Assembly (NCBI GenBank): GCA_016185345.1
Contig: JACPNS010000021.1
Location: 221,356-285,355 of the forward strand
Length of the DNA: 64,000 nt
Reading direction: 5' to 3'
Origin: Solirubrobacterales bacterium
Lineage (GTDB): Bacteria > Actinomycetota > Thermoleophilia > Solirubrobacterales > JACPNS01
A program made the translations under genes and the position numbers. The notes beneath the pieces are model-generated. The model did no database searches and was not told where the DNA came from. It saw only the letters and a program-made list of their open reading frames with translations. Shown piece after piece: positions 7,468-16,017 of the stretch (position 1 is its first letter; every line of letters begins with the position of its first letter).

Positions 7468-10023
7468 ATGTCGACCCCTCGTCTAGAGACTCTCGAGCGA
7501 CGCACGCGTTACGAACCTTCAGAGGTCGAACAGCGAATTCTCGACAAATGGCTTGAATCAGGGATTTTCCATCCCGAAGACGAGGGAGACGCAGAATCCA
7601 ACTACTCAATTGTGATTCCGCCGCCGAACGTAACAGGTGCCCTACACATGGGCCACGCGCTCAACGGCTCGATCCAGGACACTTTGATTCGTCGTGCCCG
7701 CATGCAGGGCAAGCGTGCCAAGTGGGTGCTCGGGACCGACCACGCCGGAATCGCGACGCAGGCTCAGGTCGAGAAGCTGCTGGTCAAGGAGGGCACCACG
7801 CGCCAGGAGCTCGGCCGCGAGGAATTCGAGAAGCGTGTCTGGGAGTGGCGCGAGCAGTACGGCGCCACGATCGTCGGTCAGTTCAAGCGCCTCGGCGCCA
7901 GCTGCGACTATTCCGAAGAGCACTTCACGATGGACGAGGGCTACGCCAAGGCCGTCGCCAAGGTCTTCACTGCCCTTTATGAGAAGGGCTACATCTACCG
8001 CGACAATTACATGGTCAACTGGGACCCGGGCATCGGCTCGGCGATCAGCGACCTCGAGGTCGAGGACAAAGAGGTCGAGGGTGCGATGTACGACATCCAC
8101 TACCCGTTCGAGGACGGCAGCGGCGTACTGACCGTTTCGACCACGCGCCCGGAGACGATGCTCGCCGACACCGCCGTCGCGGTCAACCCGAACGACGAAC
8201 GCTTCAAGGACCACGTGGGCAAGAACGTGATCCTCCCGATCCTCGATCGACCGATCCCAGTGATCGCCGACGACCACGTGGACCTCGAGTTCGGAACCGG
8301 CGCGCTCAAGATCACGCCAGGGCACGACCCGAACGACTTCGAGATCGGCCGCAAGCACGGCCTTGAAGAATTGACCGTGATCGGCTTCGACGCAAAGATG
8401 ACCGAGAACGCCGGTGAGTTCGCCGGCATGAAAGTGCTCGACGCGCGCGAGGCGATCGTCGACAAACTGCGCGTGATCGGCGCACTTGGCGACGTGAAGC
8501 CGCACACCCATGTGATTCCGCACTCGCACCGTTCGGGTGAGCGGATCGAGCCGTTGATTTCGCTGCAGTGGTTCTGCGACATGCGCGAGCTGGCTGGCCC
8601 TGCCATTGACGTGGTCAAGAACGGACGCGTGAAGTTCGTGCCCGATCGATGGGGCCGCGTCTATCTGAACTGGATGGAAGAGATCCGCCCGTGGTGTGTT
8701 TCGCGGCAGCTCTGGTGGGGCCACAGGCTCCCGGTCTGGTACCGCGGCGAGGAGATCTATGTGGGCGAGACCGAGCCCGAGGGCGAGGGTTGGACCCGCG
8801 ATGAGGATGTCCTTGACACCTGGTTCTCAAGCGCGCTCTGGCCGTTCGCCACGATGGGCTGGCCAGCGGAGACGACTCAGCAGAAGGCCTTCTATCCGAC
8901 CGACGTACTGAGCACCGCCCGCGACATCATCTTCCTCTGGGTCGCCCGAATGATCATGATGGGCCTTGAGTTCAAGGGCGACATTCCCTTTGACGACGTC
9001 TACATCCACTCAGTGATCCAGGCGCCCGACGGACGGCGCATGAGCAAGTCCTTGGGAACCGGGATCGACCCGCTCGAACAGATCGACGAGCACGGCGCCG
9101 ACGCCACGCGCTTCGGCCTGCTCGCGATGTCCTCCGCGCAGGACGTTCGCTACTCGATCGAAAAGGTCAAGCAGGGAAGCGACCTTGCCAACAAGCTCTG
9201 GAATGCCTCGCGGCTGATTCTCCTCAAGGCCGCCGACGCGCCGCCGGCACCGACGGTCGAATCCCACGAGGACGCCTGGATCCTTTCGCGCCTCGAGCAC
9301 ACGATCGTCGAGACCAATCGCCTGATCGACGCTTATGACTTCTCGCACGCAGCGCTGGGCATCTACGACTTCTTCTTCAGCGACTTCTGCGACTGGTACC
9401 TCGAGCTCGTAAAGCCGCGTCTCTGGAATGAGGGCGACAACGACCTCGTCTCGGCCAACCTGCTTTATGTGCTGGAACAGACGCTCGCGTTGATGCACCC
9501 GATGATGCCGTTTGTGACCGAAGAAATCTGGTCACTGATGCCGGGGGAGCGACGCCTGCTGGCGGGATCGCCGTACCCGCAGTCCGACCACGACCGGGCG
9601 AACCCCGATTCCGAACTGCGGATCGGAAACTTGATCTCTGCGGTGACAGCCCTGCGCCGCTACCGCGATGACCTTGGCGTGGCTCCGAGTGCTGGCCTTC
9701 GCGGCAGGCTCACCGCCGAGGGCTACGACGGGGTCGAGGAGCAGCTCGCTCGTCTCGCGCGAATCGAGCTCGGCGGCGATGATGAGTCGGTTGGCGCGCT
9801 AGCGATCCCTGGCGGCTCGATCGAGATGTTCACCAGCGATGCATTTGACCCGGCCGAGATCGAGGCCAAGAAGGCAGTCCGTGCCGAGGAACTCCGTGGC
9901 GAGATTGCCCGCGTCAACGGCAAACTCGGAAACGAGCAGTTTGTCGCCAAGGCACCGGCCGAGGTGGTCGACGCAGAGCGTGAGAAGCTCGCGCGCTTCG
10001 AAGCCGAGCTCGCGGCGCTGTAG
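7468..10023 (+). CDS. valS: valine--tRNA ligase
   Basis: An 851-aa class I aminoacyl-tRNA synthetase that charges tRNA-Val. The HIGH-type motif 'HMGH' is at 60-63 within 'PPPNVTGALHMGHALN'. The CP1 editing domain contains 'TTRPETMLADTAVAV', and the KMSKS-type loop 'RRMSKSLG' is near residue 524. The C-terminus ends in the helical coiled-coil arm typical of ValRS (last ~60 residues, Glu/Lys/Ala-rich). The start at 7468 fits the family length and the TAAACT hexamer upstream. The frame is open further upstream, but that stretch overlaps the divergent promoter region and has no synthetase-like sequence. folC follows after 6 nt. Confidence 0.98.
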   Translation: MSTPRLETLERRTRYEPSEVEQRILDKWLESGIFHPEDEGDAESNYSIVIPPPNVTGALHMGHALNGSIQDTLIRRARMQGKRAKWVLGTDHAGIATQAQVEKLLVKEGTTRQELGREEFEKRVWEWREQYGATIVGQFKRLGASCDYSEEHFTMDEGYAKAVAKVFTALYEKGYIYRDNYMVNWDPGIGSAISDLEVEDKEVEGAMYDIHYPFEDGSGVLTVSTTRPETMLADTAVAVNPNDERFKDHVGKNVILPILDRPIPVIADDHVDLEFGTGALKITPGHDPNDFEIGRKHGLEELTVIGFDAKMTENAGEFAGMKVLDAREAIVDKLRVIGALGDVKPHTHVIPHSHRSGERIEPLISLQWFCDMRELAGPAIDVVKNGRVKFVPDRWGRVYLNWMEEIRPWCVSRQLWWGHRLPVWYRGEEIYVGETEPEGEGWTRDEDVLDTWFSSALWPFATMGWPAETTQQKAFYPTDVLSTARDIIFLWVARMIMMGLEFKGDIPFDDVYIHSVIQAPDGRRMSKSLGTGIDPLEQIDEHGADATRFGLLAMSSAQDVRYSIEKVKQGSDLANKLWNASRLILLKAADAPPAPTVESHEDAWILSRLEHTIVETNRLIDAYDFSHAALGIYDFFFSDFCDWYLELVKPRLWNEGDNDLVSANLLYVLEQTLALMHPMMPFVTEEIWSLMPGERRLLAGSPYPQSDHDRANPDSELRIGNLISAVTALRRYRDDLGVAPSAGLRGRLTAEGYDGVEEQLARLARIELGGDDESVGALAIPGGSIEMFTSDAFDPAEIEAKKAVRAEELRGEIARVNGKLGNEQFVAKAPAEVVDAEREKLARFEAELAAL

Positions 10024-10029
10024 GCGCCG

Positions 10030-11316
10030 ATGACCGACGCGCACGCGATCGAAGAGTTTCTGCTTGGGCGCGAGCAGCTCGGGATGCGCTTCGGACTTGA
10101 GCGGATGCGTCGATTGCTTGGACACGTGGGCGATCCGCAGGGCGTTGTGCCAGCCGTCCATGTCGTTGGCACCAACGGGAAGTCATCAACCACATTGATG
10201 ACTGCGGCCGCGCTCCGCGCTCAGGGACTGCGCACCGGCGCCTTCACCTCGCCGCATTTGATCAGCTTTCGCGAGCGGGTCGAGATCGACGGGGAAATGA
10301 TCTCCGAGGACGCGTTTCGCGACTCGGCCGCCCGCGTGGTTGCTGCGGTCGAGGTTGACGACGGTCACGCCGAACCCGACGACCTCGTGACGCAGTTCGA
10401 GGCCGTGGCTGCGATCGCGTTCTGCGCCTGTTCCGACGCCGGGCTTGACGTGATCGTTGTCGAGGCAGGACTCGGCGGAAGGCTCGACGCCACGAACGTT
10501 CTCGGCGACTCGCGAGTTCAGGTGCTGACCGGGGTGGGGATCGATCACACCCAGTATCTCGGCGACACGCTCGACGCGATTGCACGCGAAAAGGTTGCCG
10601 TTGTCCGAAGCGGCGCGCTGCTGGTGAGCGGCCCGCTCCCGTCAGTCGTGCGGCCGGTCGTCAATACCGTGACCGACGAACGCGATGCCAACTGGATCGA
10701 GTTGCACGGTGTCGCCCCGCGCTTTGCCGATCTGCCCGGCGAGTTTGTGCGCGAGAATGCGTCGCTGGCGATGGTCGCCGCTGAAAGCACGCTGGAACGC
10801 GTTCGGCCGGGTGTCCGGTTCGACGCCGTGCGCGCCGAGGAGGCGATCCATGCCTTCGTAGCGGGTGAGCGGCACCTCGGCCGCCTGCAGATCGCCAACG
10901 ACGAGCCCTTCGAGATCCGGGACTCTGCGCACAATCCGCAGGCCGCACAAGCTCTGGCCCTGGCCGTCGACGAGCTCGCCGAGGGCAGACCCGTAACATT
11001 GCTCGTCGCAATGCTTGCTGACAAACCCGTTGATGAAACGCTTACAGAACTTCTCGCGATGGTGCCCGACGATGGAGTCGTGATCTGCACCGCTGCGACC
11101 AGCCCACGCTCGCTGCCAGCCGAGGAGCTCGCGGCGCGCGTCACTGCAATCGCGGCGCCTGGCGTCCGCGTTGAAGCCGTCGACGGACCAGTGGCCGCGC
11201 TCGGGCGTGCTCGTGAAGTCGCCGGACGTGACGGTCTACTCTGCGTGGCCGGCTCCAACTATTTGATTGCTGACCTGCTGCGCCAACCCGGATCGGGAGC
11301 CGGTTCAATTCTGTGA
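10030..11316 (+). CDS. folC: folylpolyglutamate synthase / dihydrofolate synthase
   Basis: A 428-aa Mur-ligase-family enzyme. It has the P-loop GTNGKSS at 47-53, the family signature 'FTSPHLISFRERVEIDG', 'VEAGLGGRLDATNV', and 'GVGIDHTQYLGDTLDAIAREK' with the metal/ATP His. The C-terminal domain contains 'DSAHNPQA'. It adds glutamates to (dihydro)folates using ATP, in folate metabolism. It lies 6 nt after valS, the classic valS-folC pairing, and overlaps the next small gene by 4 bp. Confidence 0.96.
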   Translation: MTDAHAIEEFLLGREQLGMRFGLERMRRLLGHVGDPQGVVPAVHVVGTNGKSSTTLMTAAALRAQGLRTGAFTSPHLISFRERVEIDGEMISEDAFRDSAARVVAAVEVDDGHAEPDDLVTQFEAVAAIAFCACSDAGLDVIVVEAGLGGRLDATNVLGDSRVQVLTGVGIDHTQYLGDTLDAIAREKVAVVRSGALLVSGPLPSVVRPVVNTVTDERDANWIELHGVAPRFADLPGEFVRENASLAMVAAESTLERVRPGVRFDAVRAEEAIHAFVAGERHLGRLQIANDEPFEIRDSAHNPQAAQALALAVDELAEGRPVTLLVAMLADKPVDETLTELLAMVPDDGVVICTAATSPRSLPAEELAARVTAIAAPGVRVEAVDGPVAALGRAREVAGRDGLLCVAGSNYLIADLLRQPGSGAGSIL

Positions 11317-11486
11317 ACCCGAACGAGCCCACAAAAGGCACGATCCCGCCGCCGCCGATTGAGCCGCCTGAGCCGCCGCAACCACCATCGTTGCTCGCGA
11401 TGGTGCTGATCGTCGCGGCTGTAGTCGCCGTTGTGATCCTGATCTTTTCTGGGCTGGGGTATGTACTCGGCAAGTTCATCTTTTAA
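11313..11486 (+). CDS. 57-aa single-span membrane protein
   Basis: A small gene starting at the GTG inside the folC stop (GTGA overlap), which is strong positional evidence for translational coupling. The product has a Pro-rich cytoplasmic head (residues 12-25 are mostly P and E) followed by one hydrophobic span of about 22 residues ('LLAMVLIVAAVVAVVILIF') and a short tail 'SGLGYVLGKFIF'. Codon use is like its neighbours, with high third-position GC. No family is recognised. Confidence 0.65.
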   Translation: MNPNEPTKGTIPPPPIEPPEPPQPPSLLAMVLIVAAVVAVVILIFSGLGYVLGKFIF

Positions 11487-11532
11487 AGTGATCATTCGGC
11501 TGCCGCAGTGGGGGATACACTCGCGACGATCT

Positions 11533-12147
11533 ATGGGCAGCACCATTCGTGAATCAAACGCACCCGCAGTGGTGCCAGTCGCACTCCTCGGCATCGAGAA
11601 CAGCGGGATCGGCGTCGCCGCCAATCTGGTGGTCGTCTTTCTGATCGCGATCGACCTCGCACTCGTCTTCTGGACCTACGCCGATTCGCGTCGCCGCCTC
11701 CAGGACCCAGTCCTGATCGGATCGGCCACGTTGGCAGCGTTGATCTTCCCGTTTGCGGGCGCTCTCGTCTACGCGATCGTTCGCCCGCCAGAGACGCTCG
11801 ACGACGCCTACGAGCGCGAGCTCGACGTGCGCGCCGCAGAACTGCGTGTTCGCCTGCTCGAGGCTGCTGTCAAGGGCGGACCCGGCAGCAGCGCGGCAAG
11901 CGCATCGGTTGCCGCTGAAATTTCCGGCGAGCCCTCAACGCGCCGTGGATCGGCTGCGCCACCGGCTCAGTCGCGTCAAGGCGGCCAATCACGCCCAGCA
12001 CAGTCTTCTCAACCGCGCCGCACCGAGTCCGGCCGTTCGCCCGAAAAGGGCGCACCGCAGGCATCGTCTCAGCGCCCTGGTCAGCCCCAGCGTCCATCTC
12101 CCGGGGGTCCTTCGCGGCCGCCGGCGGCTGGCGCAGACGGCGCCTGA
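11533..12147 (+). CDS. two-span membrane protein with disordered Pro/Ser/Gln-rich tail
   Basis: A 204-aa product. Two transmembrane segments (about 24-42 and 55-75) flank 'TYADSRRRLQDPVLIG'. They are followed by 'VRPPETLDDAYERELDVRAAELRVRLLE', a helical stretch seen in actinobacterial membrane proteins that usually end in a zinc ribbon. Here the zinc ribbon is absent. The last ~85 residues are low-complexity Pro, Ser, Gln, Arg and Gly and are probably disordered. The ATG at 11533 gives a normal N-terminal length; the frame is open upstream. Function is unknown. Confidence 0.65.
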   Translation: MGSTIRESNAPAVVPVALLGIENSGIGVAANLVVVFLIAIDLALVFWTYADSRRRLQDPVLIGSATLAALIFPFAGALVYAIVRPPETLDDAYERELDVRAAELRVRLLEAAVKGGPGSSAASASVAAEISGEPSTRRGSAAPPAQSRQGGQSRPAQSSQPRRTESGRSPEKGAPQASSQRPGQPQRPSPGGPSRPPAAGADGA

Positions 12148-12183
12148 TCGCCTCTCTCAAACCAGATTCAGGAGAATCAACCT

Positions 12184-12591
12184 ATGGAACGCACACTCAT
12201 CCTCGTGAAGCCTGACGCCTTCGAGCGCAACCTGACCGGCGAAGTTATCGCCCGTTTTGAGCGCAAGGGCCTTCGGCTCGTCGCGCTGAAGCAGCTGACT
12301 GCTGGCGAAGACCTCGCCAAGGAGCACTACGCCGAACACGTCGAGCGCCCGTTCTTCGGCGAGCTCGTCGAGTTCATCACCGGCGGACCGCTGGTCGCCG
12401 CAGTCCTTGAGGGTCCGCGCGCAGTCGCGGCCGCTCGCCAGACGATCGGCGGCACCGACCCGGTCGAGGCAGCAACGCCTGGTTCGATCCGCGGTGACTA
12501 CGGCCTCGAGGTTCAGAGCAACCTCGTCCACGGCTCAGACTCGCCGGAATCCGCAGCGCGCGAGATCGCGCTCTGGTTCCCCGAGCTCTAA
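12184..12591 (+). CDS. ndk: nucleoside diphosphate kinase
   Basis: A 135-aa enzyme of family length. It begins '[18 protein letters not shown]'. The active-site histidine that is phosphorylated is H116 in 'NLVHGSDS'. '[15 protein letters not shown]' and '[15 protein letters not shown]' are the family's nucleotide-binding segments. It transfers the gamma-phosphate between nucleoside di- and triphosphates. An AGGAGAA ribosome-binding site lies about 8 nt before the ATG. maf follows after 9 nt. Confidence 0.98.
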   Translation: MERTLILVKPDAFERNLTGEVIARFERKGLRLVALKQLTAGEDLAKEHYAEHVERPFFGELVEFITGGPLVAAVLEGPRAVAAARQTIGGTDPVEAATPGSIRGDYGLEVQSNLVHGSDSPESAAREIALWFPEL

Positions 12592-12600
12592 GGACGATTC

Positions 12601-13173
12601 TTGGCTCAGCCGCGACTGGTTCTGGCTTCCCGCTCACCGCAGCGTGAAGTGATCCTGTCGCGGCTCGGGCTTGATTTTGAAGTCGTGCCGTCGGGCGTCG
12701 ATGAGTTCGACGCTGGCGATCCGACTTCGGTCGTGATCGGGAATGCTCTGCGCAAGGCGCGGGCGGTTTCTGATCGGTTGGCCGATCCCGAGGCGTTGGT
12801 TGTTGGTGGCGACACGGTGATCGTCCACCAGGGCGATGTGATCGGGAAGCCTGCCGACCCGGAAGAGGCTGCGACGTTCATGCGTCGGCTGAGTGGGAGC
12901 GAGCACGAGGTGCTCGGCGGGCTGGCTGTTGTCCGGTTTGGCGGCGAGGAGAAAACGGCGGCCACCGCTACGAAGGTGCGTTTTCGCGAGTTGAGCGCGG
13001 AGCTGATTGATTCCTACGTGGCCACGGGGGAGTGGCAGGACCGGTCCGGCGCCTACGCCATCCAACAGGGCGGATCGATCCTCGTCGAGTCCATCACCGG
13101 CGACTACCTAAACATCATCGGCCTATCCGTGAACGATCTCACCCAACTCGCCCCAGAACTCGGAATCGCATAA
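12601..13173 (+). CDS. maf: Maf-family nucleotide pyrophosphatase
   Basis: A 190-aa protein starting at TTG. The family signature is 'RLVLASRSPQREVILSRLG' near the N-terminus. 'VVGGDTVIV' carries the catalytic Asp, followed by 'GKPADPEEA' and 'RSGAYAIQQGG'. Maf proteins hydrolyse dTTP, UTP or modified nucleotides and are linked to septum formation; the mre operon follows. The TTG is supported by its position 9 nt after ndk and by the conserved 'PRLVLAS' starting at once. Confidence 0.93.
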   Translation: MAQPRLVLASRSPQREVILSRLGLDFEVVPSGVDEFDAGDPTSVVIGNALRKARAVSDRLADPEALVVGGDTVIVHQGDVIGKPADPEEAATFMRRLSGSEHEVLGGLAVVRFGGEEKTAATATKVRFRELSAELIDSYVATGEWQDRSGAYAIQQGGSILVESITGDYLNIIGLSVNDLTQLAPELGIA

Positions 13174-13188
13174 TCAAGCAATTCCTTG

Positions 13189-13210
13189 CGACAAGGTTGC
13201 CACCTTGTCG
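13189..13210 (+). terminator. hairpin after maf
   Basis: A perfect 9-bp stem (13189-13197 with 13202-13210) with a 4-nt loop, 15 nt after the maf stop. Its left arm ACAAGGTTGC also has an inverted copy at 13223-13232, so an alternative longer hairpin is possible. Confidence 0.65.
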
Positions 13211-13237
13211 TACGACATAGTCGCAACCTTGTAGGAA

Positions 13238-13261
13238 GAAACCCCTTGGGAATGGGGTTTC
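13238..13261 (+). terminator. second hairpin after maf
   Basis: An 8-bp stem GAAACCCC/GGGGTTTC (13238-13245 with 13254-13261) with an 8-nt loop. Together with the preceding hairpin it separates ndk-maf from the mre operon. Confidence 0.55.
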
Positions 13262-13358
13262 ACGGTTACACCAAGCTGGTTGTCGCGACGATGTGATTGC
13301 AGGATGCAAACCGACGCTCATCGATATTGCGAAAGGCCTGCAAATACACGCCCCTCGC

Positions 13359-13364
13359 TAGACT
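13359..13364 (+). promoter_or_regulatory. putative -10 element (TAGACT) of the mre operon
   Basis: TAGACT lies 86 nt before mreB and is followed by GCCCAGCGAG, nearly the same bases as after the clpP TAGACT at 2856. No clear -35 is visible. Confidence 0.35.
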
Positions 13365-13450
13365 GCCCAGCGAGCTGGACTCCGGCTCGAGATTTAGACC
13401 GACCCCTCTTCAATACCTGACAACGACGCCTCCACAGAGTCGATAAAAGC

Positions 13451-14491
13451 ATGGGCATTTTCAACTACTTGACTGGTTTTGGCGGCCGCGACATGGCCGT
13501 CGACCTTGGCACCGCGAACACCCTCGTTTACGTACGTGGGCGGGGCATCGTGCTGTCTGAGCCGTCCGTGGTCGCGATCGACTCGCAGACCCATGACGTG
13601 CACGCCGTCGGAGTCGAGGCCAAGCGCATGCTCGGTCGTACTCCGGGAAGCATCACCGCGATCCGCCCGCTGAAGGACGGAGTCATAGCCGACTTCGACG
13701 TGACCGAGCAGATGCTCCGTCACTTCATCCAGAAGGTCCACCAGTCGCGCTGGGCGCACCCGCGAGTAGTGGTCTGCGTCCCTTCGGGCGTGACCGGCGT
13801 AGAAAAGCGCGCAGTCGAAGAGGCCTGCCTCTCGGCGGGCGCCCGCCAGGCGTACCTGATTGAAGAGCCGATGGCAGCCGCAATCGGCGCCGGGCTTCCA
13901 GTCTCTGAGCCGACCGGCTCGATGATCGTCGACATCGGCGGCGGCACAAGCGAGGTTGCTGTCATCTCGCTGGGCGGAATCGTCACGAGCCAGTCAGTGC
14001 GTGTCGGTGGCGACGAACTCGACGAAGCGATCGTCAACTACGTCAAGCGCGAGTACAAGCTGATGATCGGCCAGCAGACGGCCGAAGAGGTCAAGCTCGA
14101 GATCGGCTCCGCGTATCCATTGAAGGAAGAAGTTCAGGCCGAGATTCGCGGACGCGACCTCGTGACCGGACTGCCGAAGACGATCGTCCTGACCAACGAT
14201 GAGGTCCACCGCGCACTGGCCGAGCCAGTCGGCGCGATCATCGATTCAATTCGTGTGACGCTCGACCAGACGCCCCCAGAGCTGGCCAGCGACATCATGG
14301 ACCGCGGGATCATGCTTGCCGGCGGCGGCTCGCTCCTGAAGGGCTTCCCGGAACGGCTCCGTGAAGAAACCCAGATCCCCACTCACCTTGCGGAATCACC
14401 ACTGACCTGCGTCGCGATTGGCTCTGGCCGGTCGCTTGAAGAGTTCGAGGCGATCCACCGCACGACCAAGGCGCGCCGCCGCCGGCGCTAG
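13451..14491 (+). CDS. mreB: rod shape-determining protein MreB
   Basis: A 346-aa bacterial actin. Phosphate-1 loop 'DLGTANT' is at 18-24 and phosphate-2 'DIGGGT' at 161-166. '[14 protein letters not shown]' and the adenosine motif '[12 protein letters not shown]' near 300 are also present. MreB filaments direct lateral wall synthesis on the inner membrane. It heads mreB-mreC-mreD-PBP2-rodA, a complete elongasome operon, so the cell is probably rod-shaped at some stage. The C-terminus ends in a basic 'KARRRRR'-type tail. Confidence 0.98.
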   Translation: MGIFNYLTGFGGRDMAVDLGTANTLVYVRGRGIVLSEPSVVAIDSQTHDVHAVGVEAKRMLGRTPGSITAIRPLKDGVIADFDVTEQMLRHFIQKVHQSRWAHPRVVVCVPSGVTGVEKRAVEEACLSAGARQAYLIEEPMAAAIGAGLPVSEPTGSMIVDIGGGTSEVAVISLGGIVTSQSVRVGGDELDEAIVNYVKREYKLMIGQQTAEEVKLEIGSAYPLKEEVQAEIRGRDLVTGLPKTIVLTNDEVHRALAEPVGAIIDSIRVTLDQTPPELASDIMDRGIMLAGGGSLLKGFPERLREETQIPTHLAESPLTCVAIGSGRSLEEFEAIHRTTKARRRRR

Positions 14492-14503
14492 GCGCCAAGG
14501 TAA

Positions 14504-15391
14504 ATGCCGACCCGGCAACAGATCCGCCGACGTCGCATCACGGCAGGCGCACTCGTTGCGCTCTGTTTCATCCTGCTGACCGTTTATTTCAGCGAGGCGA
14601 CGGGGGGTGCGCTCCACACGATGCAGCGCGGTGCAATCGAAGTTCTCTCGCCGCTTCAGTCGCTCGCCAGCGGCGCAGTCAAGCCGTTCAGCGACGGCGT
14701 CAACTGGGTCGGCGACTCGATCAGCGCGAAGGGCGACAACAAGAAGCTCCAGCTTCAGCTCGCAGACGCGCGTATCGCGCAGGCCCGGCTCCAGCAGGCG
14801 GCCAGCGAGAACGAGCAGCTGCGCGCGCTCGTCAAGTTTTCGGACAGCCGAGACTTCCCGTCCGGCCGTACCGCGGTCGCGGCGCGGGTCATTGCACGCT
14901 CGCCGACCGAGTGGTACGGCCGTGTGACGATCAACGCCGGCTCGTCCGACGGCGTGCGCATAAACGATCCGGTGATCGCCGCCGGAAACAACAGGGGCGC
15001 GCTCGTGGGCAAAGTCACGACCGTCGCCGGAAACGCCTCTCAGGTCACGTTGCTCACCGACAGCGCGAGCAAAATAAGCGCGTTGATAGCCAAGCGGAAC
15101 ATCCTCGGGCTCATTCAACCTGGCGCCGGAGGCCAGGCGGGAGCGGATGATCTGCAGATGGCCTACATCGAGCAGCGCAGGACGATCGTCAAAGGCGACA
15201 TGGTCGTGACCTCCGGCACAGTCGACGATCCCGAGAAGGTCGAGTCGATTTTTCCGGCCGGGATTCCGATCGGAGCCGTCACACGGGTTGACCCAGAAGA
15301 ACGCCGCCTGTACGGCCGGGTGGACATAGCGCCCTATGCGGACATCCGCGACATCCAGCTGCTGCAGGTGCTCACCCGTGAGGGCCGTTGA
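14504..15391 (+). CDS. mreC: rod shape-determining protein MreC
   Basis: A 295-aa protein with a basic N-terminus and one membrane span (about 10-28). A coiled-coil helix (about 82-110, rich in K/Q/L: 'NKKLQLQLADARIAQARLQQ') precedes the two beta domains of MreC ('VIARSPTEWYGRVTINAGSSDGVRINDPV', 'KGDMVVTSGTVD', 'FPAGIPIGAVTRV'). MreC links cytoplasmic MreB to PBP2 outside the membrane. It starts 12 nt after mreB and ends in a TTGA overlap with mreD. Confidence 0.95.
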   Translation: MPTRQQIRRRRITAGALVALCFILLTVYFSEATGGALHTMQRGAIEVLSPLQSLASGAVKPFSDGVNWVGDSISAKGDNKKLQLQLADARIAQARLQQAASENEQLRALVKFSDSRDFPSGRTAVAARVIARSPTEWYGRVTINAGSSDGVRINDPVIAAGNNRGALVGKVTTVAGNASQVTLLTDSASKISALIAKRNILGLIQPGAGGQAGADDLQMAYIEQRRTIVKGDMVVTSGTVDDPEKVESIFPAGIPIGAVTRVDPEERRLYGRVDIAPYADIRDIQLLQVLTREGR

Positions 15392-16017
15392 TCATGGCCC
15401 ACGAGCAGGTACGCAGCTACGGCCGTCTGGCCCTGGTCGTCGGCGTCGGGGTGCTGGTTCAACTCGCCGTGATCGGGCAATTCCGCCCGTTTGGCGTCGT
15501 TCCCGACATCATGCCCGTGCTAGTCGTTTCGATCGGATTGCTCGGCGGCGCCACGACAGGCGCTACAACTGGATTCATCGCGGGTTTCCTCATCGACCTC
15601 ACTCTGGTCCAGACAATGGGCGTGTCCTCACTACTTCTGACGATCGGCGGCTACTTCGCCGGCCGACTGCGCGAGCTCTATGACCCCGTGCACCCGCTGA
15701 CCAGCTCTGCTGTCGGCGCGAGCGCCTCCGTCTTCTTTTCGGTCGGCTTCGGGATCATGCAGTTCTCGCTCGGCCAGCCTGCTCCGGATCCGCTGAGCAT
15801 GCTCTGGCAGGTGCTGCTCTCGGCCGTGTACGGCGCGCTCATTGCTCCGATCGTGTTCCGCGTCGCCCGATGGGCGATGCTGCCAAATCTCGGCCGCGGC
15901 GGAGACCCGATGAAGCGCCGCCGTCGCGCGACTATGACCAGTCAGAGCGTGCTCGCATCGCCGACCGTCGATACGCGTAAGCGCCGTAAGCTGAGTCGTC
16001 GCAGGAGCAATTTCTGA
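15388..16017 (+). CDS. mreD: rod shape-determining protein MreD
   Basis: A 209-aa, highly hydrophobic protein with about five membrane spans and the MreD-like 'RPFGVVPDIMPVLVVSIGLLGG' and 'GFIAGFLIDL' segments. The TTG at 15388 overlaps the mreC stop by 4 bp; an in-frame ATG two codons later (15394) is the alternative start. The last ~35 residues form an unusually long Arg/Lys-rich cytoplasmic tail ('MKRRRRATM', 'TRKRRKLSRRRS'). It shares one base with the next start (TGATG). Confidence 0.9.
   Translation: MIMAHEQVRSYGRLALVVGVGVLVQLAVIGQFRPFGVVPDIMPVLVVSIGLLGGATTGATTGFIAGFLIDLTLVQTMGVSSLLLTIGGYFAGRLRELYDPVHPLTSSAVGASASVFFSVGFGIMQFSLGQPAPDPLSMLWQVLLSAVYGALIAPIVFRVARWAMLPNLGRGGDPMKRRRRATMTSQSVLASPTVDTRKRRKLSRRRSNF

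Noticed and set aside
7642..8724. A 360-codon minus-strand frame inside valS
   Set aside because: It lies wholly within valS on the opposite strand with no start signal or family resemblance.
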